DNA of 64,000 nucleotides from Terriglobus saanensis SP1PR4 (GTDB taxonomy: Bacteria > Acidobacteriota > Terriglobia > Terriglobales > Acidobacteriaceae): the NCBI RefSeq assembly GCF_000179915.2, contig NC_014963.1, forward strand, positions 4,340,001-4,404,000, read 5' to 3'. Below are positions 25,457 through 32,040 of this stretch, piece by piece (the stretch's first letter is position 1; each line of letters starts with the position of its first letter). The position numbers and the translations under genes were made by a program. Below the pieces are notes generated by a model, which had not been told where the DNA came from, made no database searches, and saw nothing but the letters and a program-made list of their open reading frames with translations.

Positions 25457-25737
25457 AAGAATGTGGTTCATTTACCTCTTACTTGACCGTCCGTTCCAGA
25501 AAAAAGGTATAATGGTGCAATGGCACGCACAAAGGAGTTCGATCAAGAAGAGGCTCTGGATGCCGCCATGCACCTGTTCTGGGAGCACGGCTACGAAGCG
25601 ACTTCCATTCAAGAGCTGGTTGAAGCAACCGGTGTCCAGCGCCAAAGCCTCTATGACACCTTTGGATCGAAGCATGAGCTGTTTCTGCAAAGCCTCATGC
25701 GGTATCAGTCGTTGGGCGGGCACCATCTAAGCGAGCT
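25457..25737 (+). repeat. 281-bp inverted repeat, copy B
   Basis: Opposite-strand copy of 22927-23207, carrying the tetR promoter, operator and start of the coding region. To its left, homology continues with the region before the tetR remnant at 28.6 kb (ATTCGGATGC, AGAGACAC), which copy A lacks. Confidence 0.85.
25482..25497. promoter_or_regulatory. TetR operator-like site, copy in inverted repeat B
   Basis: CTTGACCGTCCGTTCC, exact reverse complement of the site at 23167-23182, in front of the truncated tetR copy. Confidence 0.45.
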
Positions 25738-25759
25738 TGTCGATTACCGCCACGCATGA
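25520..25759 (+). pseudogene. Truncated TetR gene, N-terminal DNA-binding part only
   Basis: 79 residues: the first 73 match the intact regulator at 22566-23144, including the whole helix-turn-helix. The frame then runs into unrelated DNA and stops after VDYRHA. The ligand and dimerisation domain is missing. If translated it would be a bare DNA-binding domain with the same specificity, so a dominant interfering product is conceivable but speculative; without the dimer interface stable binding is unlikely. Confidence 0.8.
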
Positions 25760-25913
25760 TCGGATCGTTCCCCAACTTTACTCACAGCAACTCGCCGATC
25801 TGACACGCGGCGCTCAACGGGCCGAGATTGATTCTGGCCCTCTCTCATTCCTGGAACAGCCGGCTCAATTGGCTACTACCATCGCGACTTTCTTGGATTC
25901 TTCTCGAATCTGA
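25739..25913 (+). pseudogene. 3' remnant of an alpha/beta-hydrolase gene
   Basis: In the frame ending at the TGA 25911-25913 the text is ITATHDRIVPQLYSQQLADL ... SFLEQPAQLATTIATFLDS. This resembles the last 50-odd residues of an alpha/beta hydrolase, with the Asp of the triad in HDRIVP and the usual catalytic-His loop altered (GPLSFLEQP). No start or upstream part is present; it is joined directly to the broken tetR copy. Confidence 0.5.
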
Positions 25914-25970
25914 TCGCAATAACCCAACGATGATCTTGCATGAAATTCGTTGACGAGGAGTCTTGATTTG

Positions 25971-27386
25971 ATGAACCGACGCGCTTTCCTTGCAGCATTG
26001 TCAGCCGCAGCCTTAGCTCCGAGAGCCAATGCTGCCTTTGCCTCTGTCGCTCCCCGGCGAAAAAAAGTGGTTATCGTTGGCGGAGGGATGGCTGGCCTTT
26101 CCTGCGCATACGAGTTGCGGAAATACAACTTCGATATTGTCGTCCTCGAAGGCCAGGGGCGCGCGGGAGGCAGAGTTCAAACTCTGCGCGAAGGACTGTA
26201 TCCAGGCCTTTCGGCCGAAACAGGAGCGACGAGGATTCCGGATACTCACGAATTCACGCTCTCCTACGTGCGTGAATTCGGGCTGACGCTGGAACCTTTT
26301 CATAACGGCGATTTCGCAGACGTCGTTCATCTTCACGGAAAAAACTATGTTGGCGATCACAACCCCGAACCGGATTGGCCGCTGCAACTGACTGCTGAGG
26401 AGCGCCGCCTGGGCCGCAAAGGTTTGGCCGAACGTTACATGGCCGGCCCATTGCAATCACTAGTAAAAGGCGATGAAAATTCGCTCAACGTGCCGAAGGC
26501 CATTCTGGAGCAGGATAACGCCACGCTTGGTGATTACCTGAAGAAACAAGGTCTTTCTCCGGACGCCATCGAGCTTCTGACTCTGGGTGGGGATACCACC
26601 GTGAGTGCTGGATTGCTTTTTCTGGTTGAACTCAATGAGCAAATATCTCGCCAGTATTTCCATATCGCCGGCGGCAACGATCAGCTTCCGGCGGCGCTGG
26701 CAAACCAGGTTGGCGGAGCTATCCGGTATGGATGCAAAGTGGTAAGCCTCGGGCAGGATGACGGTGGCGCCTGGGCGGTGATTGAAAATGCAGAAGGCCA
26801 CGAGACCGTTCGCGGGGATCATATTGTATGCACGCTTCCGTTCTCGGTAGCTAAAAATCTCTTCTCTGACGCGCATCTTCCGCTCGATAAGCAACGCGCC
26901 ATTCGGGAACTGAACTACCTTCCGGTCAATAAGACCTTCCTTCAAATGCGGAACCAGTTCTGGAAAAAGAACGGCCAAAGCGGATTCGCTAATACCGATC
27001 TGCTCTCTGAGCGCTTCTGGGCGATGGGGTCGGGATCCCCCGACCAGCGAGGTCTTCTGTGGTCCTATGTCATCGGATCGAAGGCCGCGAAGCTGGACCA
27101 AATGGATATGCAGAGCCGCATAAAACAAACACTCGCGGATGCGGAAAGCGTGTTCCCTGGAGCCGACGAACACTTTGAAGGGGCTCGAACAAAGAGCTGG
27201 GGTCAGGACCCGTGGCACCTTGGCGGTCTTTCGGCATTCGCTCCCGGTCAACTCAGCTCTATTCCGGTGAACGCACGCAGGGAAGGCAGAATCTTTTTTG
27301 CAGGAGAGCACACGTCCCGCTGGAACGGCTGGATACAGGGCGCCATTGAATCGGCGCATCGGGTGGTGAAGGAAATACGCGCGTGA
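25971..27386 (+). CDS. Flavin-containing amine oxidase family protein with Tat-type signal
   Basis: 471 residues from the ATG at 25971 (GAGGAG upstream). The N-terminus MNRRAFLAALSAAALAPRANA looks like a twin-arginine signal, so the folded flavoprotein is probably exported. The FAD dinucleotide motif VVIVGGGMAGLSCAYEL is at about residue 33, followed by GRAGGRVQT, and the C-terminal FAD motif is EGRIFFAGEHTSRWNGWIQGAIESAHR. This is the monoamine oxidase/phytoene desaturase-like fold; substrate cannot be named. A strong terminator follows. It is a monocistronic gene in the rearranged region. Confidence 0.9.
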   Translation: MNRRAFLAALSAAALAPRANAAFASVAPRRKKVVIVGGGMAGLSCAYELRKYNFDIVVLEGQGRAGGRVQTLREGLYPGLSAETGATRIPDTHEFTLSYVREFGLTLEPFHNGDFADVVHLHGKNYVGDHNPEPDWPLQLTAEERRLGRKGLAERYMAGPLQSLVKGDENSLNVPKAILEQDNATLGDYLKKQGLSPDAIELLTLGGDTTVSAGLLFLVELNEQISRQYFHIAGGNDQLPAALANQVGGAIRYGCKVVSLGQDDGGAWAVIENAEGHETVRGDHIVCTLPFSVAKNLFSDAHLPLDKQRAIRELNYLPVNKTFLQMRNQFWKKNGQSGFANTDLLSERFWAMGSGSPDQRGLLWSYVIGSKAAKLDQMDMQSRIKQTLADAESVFPGADEHFEGARTKSWGQDPWHLGGLSAFAPGQLSSIPVNARREGRIFFAGEHTSRWNGWIQGAIESAHRVVKEIRA

Positions 27387-27444
27387 GTAAGAAGAGCTTG
27401 CGAAAGGCTAGGTTTCGCATCCGGAGATTTTATTAGATGCATCA

Positions 27445-27485
27445 AGGGCCACATCCCTTCCGATGTGGCCCTTTCTTTCTCTTTA
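27445..27485 (+). terminator. Rho-independent terminator
   Basis: AGGGCCACATC (27445-27455) pairs perfectly with GATGTGGCCCT (27462-27472) over a 6-nt loop, followed by a T-rich run TTCTTTCTCTTTATTTG. It is 58 bp after the amine oxidase stop. Confidence 0.9.
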
Positions 27486-27597
27486 TTTGATCGATTCGAC
27501 AACGCCACAGGCTTTGGATCGGTACCCGAACAGTTCTATTTCCCGATGCAGAAGGTCAACAACATCAGAAACTTCATAACAGTCCCTTTCATCTATG

Positions 27598-27745
27598 AGA
27601 GTTCATCTCTCTGTTGAGAAAGGTACGTCTCTGTACCGGGCCGGGTGAATGCCGGACATACGGAAGCAGATGCTGGAGCAAACTTGATGACCACTCCGAT
27701 CGAAAGTCTATCCATTCGCCGTTCAAACCCGATCGAAGACTGGAC
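27598..27745 (+). pseudogene. 5' remnant of an AraC-family regulator gene
   Basis: The stretch resembles the promoter and start of the AraC-type gene at 23339-24253: GTTCATCTCT, GAGAAAGGTACGTCTCTG, GGTGAATGCC, then in frame TTPIESLSIRRSNPIED, matching TTPIEGLFIRRSDPMKQ of the intact gene. The DNA between these blocks is shortened, and homology ends near 27745. No DNA-binding domain follows. The operator-like palindrome is intact. Confidence 0.6.
27622..27637. promoter_or_regulatory. AraC-family operator candidate at the remnant
   Basis: GGTACGTCTCTGTACC, with GTACC ends symmetric to GGTAC. One base differs from the element at 24322-24337. Confidence 0.4.
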
Positions 27746-27910
27746 CACCATTGCTACAGATAAACTTGACATGCCCGTCGATACACTCAAATCTCGGAAC
27801 CAGTCGAAAACAAAGAAAACACGATTTTCGAGATCTGCGCGCAGCGTGACACTACATCTTCGAGGCCCTAAAGCCGACCCTGGATCCTGTCGAACAAAGC
27901 CTCAGCGCGC

Positions 27911-28303
27911 CTACTCAAGAACCATGCGCCCATCGGAAAAACTGATATGTAAGTTCAACGACCCTTCATTAATTAACCAAGGACGAATCGTGAAGCTTCG
28001 AGCCCCGCATTGATGCATCGGATCCAGTGCCGCTAGGCGATTTGCATCAGCAAGCGAGGTAGCCCGTATTACAAACATTCCGTCTCCCTCCCAATGCTTC
28101 TCGTCATCGGCCCAATGTGGGCCAGCGGCGACCAGAATCCCATCTCGCTCGATTTGACACTGGTGCTTAAGATGCCGAGGGAGATTTTCCATAACTGGTT
28201 CGATGCCATTGGTGGGTTTTGAAAAAATAACATAAAACTGCTTCTGAAGCATACCTTTGCTTGCTTCAAGCACTTGCTCACGTGTTATGAGTGGACTGTT
28301 CAT
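27911..28303 (-). CDS. YciI-like (YCII-related) protein
   Basis: 130 residues, ATG at 28303 with GGAG upstream. After about 20 residues comes the YCII pattern: KQFYVIFSKP, then LPRHLKHQCQIERDGILVAAGPH and GDGMFVIRATSLADANRLAALDPMH, ending in a TIRPW strand. YciI-like proteins are small cytoplasmic ferredoxin-fold enzymes or accessory domains with a His-Asp pair, often of unknown substrate. The gene stands alone between an AraC remnant and a TetR remnant. Confidence 0.8.
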   Translation of the reverse strand: MNSPLITREQVLEASKGMLQKQFYVIFSKPTNGIEPVMENLPRHLKHQCQIERDGILVAAGPHWADDEKHWEGDGMFVIRATSLADANRLAALDPMHQCGARSFTIRPWLINEGSLNLHISFSDGRMVLE

Positions 28304-28388
28304 AATTTAGCTCCGATCTGAGTCGTGACTAGAAACGACTCGGTTGCAAAGTTCAGGTTCGAAGCACCGGGTTCAAACTGCCAACCGC

Positions 28389-28637
28389 TCAGAACTCAAG
28401 CGAGATGGAGTTCGACGATGCCTGCCTCGCCATGGACGTTTTGCGTGAGGTTGCTTTGGTGAGCCGCGTCTTCGCGATGAGTTGAAGACCGAAAAAAGCA
28501 TTGACCAGGAACGGCGCCAATGCAGAAACAGAAGATGAATCCAACACTTGTTCAAGCCCCTCGCGCCCAATCCGAACTCTCTCTGCGACGGCCTCGTTCG
28601 AGGGCCTTTCCAGATCGAACTCTTCTGTTCGTGCCAT
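28389..28637 (-). pseudogene. TetR gene copy with two internal deletions
   Basis: The frame starts MARTEEFDLERPSNEAVAERVRIGREGLEQV and continues DSSSVSALAPFLVNAFFGLQLIAKTR. Compared with the intact regulator, roughly residues 9-115 (the whole helix-turn-helix) and a second block of about 15 residues are missing, while the flanking parts match well. It cannot bind DNA. The promoter and operator-like site upstream remain and face the divergent glycosyltransferase gene. Confidence 0.8.
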
Positions 28638-28658
28638 TGCACCGTTATACTATTTTAT

Positions 28659-28674
28659 GGAACGAACGGTCAAA
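28659..28674. promoter_or_regulatory. TetR operator-like site before the glycosyltransferase genes
   Basis: GGAACGAACGGTCAAA, 14 of 16 identical to the site at 23167. It lies between the broken tetR copy and the divergent UGT-type gene at 28782, so the intact TetR might still control that gene. Confidence 0.45.
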
Positions 28675-28781
28675 TAAGAGGTAAATGAACCACATTCTTC
28701 ACGCCGCCACACACCAACCCCGAAGATAACCCGCTTCGTGTGTCTCTTGGCATCCGAATCGCACTGTAGAGGAAATTTTTT

Positions 28782-30086
28782 ATGGCAGAAATTCTCGTTG
28801 CTGTAACTCCCGTCCCAGGCCACGTCAATCCGATGTTAGCGGTTGCGCGACATCTCTCCGAGAACGGACACTCCGTTACCTTTCTTTCCGGTTCGGTCTT
28901 TCGTGAGCAGGTTGTGGCTGCAGGCATTCGATTTGTCTCCCTCTCGGGCATAGCCAACTTCAATTACAAGCGCATGGATGAGGAGTTTCCAGAGAGGGCT
29001 GCTGCGAATGAGAAACCAGGTCCTAATGCGCTGAATATTGACTGTATCTGCACCGGGATCAACCCGATTCCCGACCAACACGAGGCGATCCAAAAGATTC
29101 TTTTCGAGGGTCGAGTGGACCTCATTGTCACCGAAGTCTGGTTCTGGGGGTGCTTCCCGATGTTGCTTGGGCCCAGAGAGGCACGGCCTCCTGTCATCTC
29201 CCTTGGGGTCATACCGCTTATCGTGAGTAGTCGCGACGTATCTCCGTTTTCGGGACCGGGCACGGGGCCAGAGGGACTCTTACGCAACCAGCAGGAGACA
29301 CAGGATTTCTACAAGATGATGCAGCCCGCGACGGCGCGTTTCAACGAAGTCCTGCGCTCCTGCGGAGCACCAGACCTGCCTGAGTTCTTTTTCGATTGCG
29401 CTGCCCATCTTCCCGATCGTTTTTTGGCCTTGACCGCGGAAGCGCTGGAATATCCACGGAACGATCTGAAGAAGAGTATCCAGTTCATCGGCAATCTGGT
29501 GCCGAAGGCTTCCGCGAATGCCCCCTTGCCCGCATGGTGGGGATCTCTGGATCGAACGAAACCCGTGGTGCTTGTGACGCAGGGCACGGTCGCAAATGGG
29601 GATGTCAGCCAGTTGATCGAACCTGCGATCGAAGCCCTGGCGAATGAAGAGATGACGGTGATCGTCGCCGCAGGGCGTCCAGACCTGGAGGTCATCCGCC
29701 TGCCCAGGGGCGGGAAGCCGAAGAACACGGAGATTGAACACTTTCTCCCCTTCGGAAAGGTTCTGCCAAAGGTGGATGTCTTCGTCACCAACGGTGGTTT
29801 CGGTTCCATCAACATGGCGCTCAGTGAGGGTGTGCCGATGGTGGTGGCCGGAGATACGGAAGAGAAGGTTTTTACGTCAGCCCGCGTTGCCTGGACGGAG
29901 ACTGGAATCAATCTGAAAACAGGACGTCCCACCAGTGATCAGATCCGCAGCGCGGTCCTCAGTGTTCTTGCGGAGGGAAAGTACAAGAGGAACGCCCAAA
30001 GACTGCAGAAGGAGTTCGCACGCTACGATGCCTTGCGCTCGATCTCGGACGCGGTAAACGATGTCCTCTCTCAGAAGGCCGGTTGA
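28782..30086 (+). CDS. UGT/MGT-like glycosyltransferase (GT1 type)
   Basis: 434 residues, GAGGAAA upstream. The N-terminal Rossmann half starts AEILVAVTPVPGHVNPMLAVARHLSENGHSVTFLS, typical of GT1 enzymes acting on small lipophilic acceptors. The C-terminal donor domain has VVLVTQGTV, HFLPFGKVLPKVDVFVTNGGFGSINMALSEGVPMVV, the nucleotide-sugar-binding signature, with Asn-Gly-Gly where many have His-Ala-Gly. Expected to be cytoplasmic and to transfer a sugar from an NDP-sugar. It is followed by a second, divergent GT1 gene 128 bp downstream. Acceptor unknown. Confidence 0.88.
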   Translation: MAEILVAVTPVPGHVNPMLAVARHLSENGHSVTFLSGSVFREQVVAAGIRFVSLSGIANFNYKRMDEEFPERAAANEKPGPNALNIDCICTGINPIPDQHEAIQKILFEGRVDLIVTEVWFWGCFPMLLGPREARPPVISLGVIPLIVSSRDVSPFSGPGTGPEGLLRNQQETQDFYKMMQPATARFNEVLRSCGAPDLPEFFFDCAAHLPDRFLALTAEALEYPRNDLKKSIQFIGNLVPKASANAPLPAWWGSLDRTKPVVLVTQGTVANGDVSQLIEPAIEALANEEMTVIVAAGRPDLEVIRLPRGGKPKNTEIEHFLPFGKVLPKVDVFVTNGGFGSINMALSEGVPMVVAGDTEEKVFTSARVAWTETGINLKTGRPTSDQIRSAVLSVLAEGKYKRNAQRLQKEFARYDALRSISDAVNDVLSQKAG

Positions 30087-30098
30087 CCTTCTGAGAGA
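30067..30098. terminator. 12-bp perfect hairpin containing the stop codon of the first glycosyltransferase
   Basis: TCTCTCAGAAGG (30067-30078) pairs with CCTTCTGAGAGA (30087-30098); the TGA stop is in the 8-nt loop. No T-run follows, so it may be an attenuator or mRNA stabiliser rather than a full terminator. Confidence 0.35.
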
Positions 30099-30214
30099 GT
30101 GCTGGCTCAAGCTAAAGCAGACGGTCAGGATCCCTGATCCAAGTATCCATCTCACGAGGAGACTCTTCATCGAAACCTAATAACGCATAACCAGCATTCA
30201 TCGGGAGAAACAAA

Positions 30215-31528
30215 TTGAAGGTCGCTTTTGTATCAGTTCCTGTTCCAGGACATCTTAATCCAACGTCCACTCTCGCCAGGAGGTTCCAGGCACGCGGACA
30301 CGACGTCGTATTCGTCAGCATGTCTCCCACTGAACCATTTGCACGTGCGGCTGGAATGCCTTTTCTGCCCTATGCGGATAATTTGATTGATTCCAAAAAG
30401 ATGAGGGCGAAGTTAAGCAGGTCGGTGGGAATCGAGGCTCTTTCCATCGTTTGGAGCGCGTTGGCCGACATGCTCCCCGGTTCCATCGACGATCTTTTTC
30501 GGGTGATCAAAGAAGCTCGCATCGATGCCTTGGTGATCGATGAAGGGCAGTTTGGATTAGGAGTTGTTCCTCTTCATCTAGGCATTCCTTATGTCAACAT
30601 TTCAAATTCCTTTCATTTGGACTTCACTGGATATACCCCCTTGTGTATCTTCGATTGGCCACATGCATCAAGTCCTGGAGCGCTCGCCCGTAACCGCTCA
30701 GGGCTTGAACAGACGCGATACATCTTCGATCCCTGCAGAAACGCTGCACGAGCCTATGCGGAGCGAATCGGCCTGAAGCAGCGGATTGATTGGAATGATC
30801 CCTTTGCTCTAATTTCGAAATTGGCCTGGATCACACAATCACCCCAAGAGTTCGACTTTGAGAATCCTCAGTGGCCTTCGCAGTTCCACTACACGGGACC
30901 ATTCCACGATGGAACTGGACGTATACCCACAGATTTCCCATGGGACCGCCTCACAGGAGAACCGCTGATCTACGCATCATTGGGAACAGTTCAGAACGGA
31001 CTCGAATCGATCTTCAACACGATTGGAGAGGCTGCAGCACAATATCCGGAGACCCAGTTGGTGCTCTCTATCGGTCCATCTCTGGATCCAAAGAGTATCC
31101 ATTCCCTTCCCTCGAATGCTCTTGTCGTGCGTTACGCACCGCAGCAGGAGCTTCTCAGCCGGGCGACGTTATGTATCACACACGCCGGTCTGAATACTAC
31201 GCTCGAATGCCTGACGCATGGCGTTCCCATGGTCGCTATCCCGGTTACGAATGACCAGCCTGGGAATGCAGCTAAGATTGCGCACACAAAGACCGGAGAC
31301 TTTGTACCGGTTCAGAAGCTCTCCGTCTCTCGGTTATCGCGGCTGATCGGTCAGGTCATGGCGGATCCGACATATCGGCAGAATGCCATGCGCTTCAAAA
31401 AGATCATCGCCGACACCAATGGCCTGGAGAAGGCTGTCGATCTGTTGGAAAAGGCCTTCAAACTTTCATCAGGAAATAATCAGAAAATCACTCAGTCTTC
31501 AGACAGGGAGGCGTCGGTTCTTTTTTAA
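30215..31528 (+). CDS. UGT/MGT-like glycosyltransferase (second, TTG start)
   Basis: 437 residues beginning at TTG with GGGAGA six bases upstream; it reads (M)KVAFVSVPVPGHLNPTSTLARRF. The donor domain has LIYASLGTVQNG, VVRYAPQQELLSRATLCITHAGLNTTLECLTHGVPMVAIPVTNDQPGNA, the full GT1 signature with the HAG motif and the Asp-Gln sugar-binding pair, as in zeaxanthin glucosyltransferase and macrolide glycosyltransferases. Only distantly similar to the gene upstream, so the pair is probably ancient or of separate origin. Likely glycosylates a lipophilic metabolite in the cytoplasm. Confidence 0.9.
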   Translation: MKVAFVSVPVPGHLNPTSTLARRFQARGHDVVFVSMSPTEPFARAAGMPFLPYADNLIDSKKMRAKLSRSVGIEALSIVWSALADMLPGSIDDLFRVIKEARIDALVIDEGQFGLGVVPLHLGIPYVNISNSFHLDFTGYTPLCIFDWPHASSPGALARNRSGLEQTRYIFDPCRNAARAYAERIGLKQRIDWNDPFALISKLAWITQSPQEFDFENPQWPSQFHYTGPFHDGTGRIPTDFPWDRLTGEPLIYASLGTVQNGLESIFNTIGEAAAQYPETQLVLSIGPSLDPKSIHSLPSNALVVRYAPQQELLSRATLCITHAGLNTTLECLTHGVPMVAIPVTNDQPGNAAKIAHTKTGDFVPVQKLSVSRLSRLIGQVMADPTYRQNAMRFKKIIADTNGLEKAVDLLEKAFKLSSGNNQKITQSSDREASVLF

Positions 31529-31617
31529 CGAAATAAAAGAGGATGAAGTTTCTGTTGCAGGAGCGAGTGGAGCGTCAATGTTCCAAGAGAAACACGATGC
31601 GTCAATAGCCCTGGGCG

Positions 31618-31658
31618 GTCCTTGAGACAGGGTTTTCTATCGGGCCAAAGTGCCCGAT
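31618..31658. repeat. Short repeat with a hairpin (copy 2)
   Basis: GTCCTTGAGACAGGGTTTTC followed by TATCGGGC-caaagt-GCCCGATA, a perfect 8-bp stem. It matches 25357-25395 on the other strand with about three changes. Confidence 0.5.
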
Positions 31659-31868
31659 AGGATTCACGCTGTTGTGGCCGTCAATAGTGAGGGTGCTCAT
31701 GAACTATACTGAGCGCCTGGGCGCCGATGGGGATAGGAGGCGGACCGGCGGGAGTAGCTGTCCGATGCGATCTCTGACCTTGAGGATGCGCTGGCAAAGC
31801 AGGAGGCGGCTTTGCGCGAAGGTCTGCGCGCGGCCACCTTCAAGGCGAATCCAGCCGCACTCTTCCGC

Positions 31869-31902
31869 ATCGGGATCGAACCGATGACCTCTTCCATGCC
31901 AT
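31869..31902. repeat. 34-bp tRNA-Ala core repeat, candidate attachment site
   Basis: Same 34 bases, same orientation, as the anticodon-to-T-arm part of tRNA-Ala at 57.9 kb (starts ATCGGGATCGAACCGATGAC, ends TTCCATGCCAT). The acceptor stem and the 5' half of the tRNA are absent, so it is not a functional tRNA. Around it (31529-32040) I recognise no gene. It suggests the far end of an element that integrated into the tRNA gene. Confidence 0.6.
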
Positions 31903-32040
31903 TTTGGCAGCGGCACGCAACTAACTGAAAATGCACGCCATCAACCGCGCTGTAACGCAGCAGAATGCATAGATTTTCCCCGTTATTGGGCCCTCGCCCC
32001 ACTTATTCCGTGGGCTGATCTGTGGTTACAAACCATTCTC

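Noticed and set aside
31672-31887. Small plus-strand frame before the tRNA-core repeat (another frame reads ISDLEDALAKQEAALREGL)
   Set aside because: A helical-looking text but with no start in that frame, no family match and frame changes; could be phage debris, not provable.
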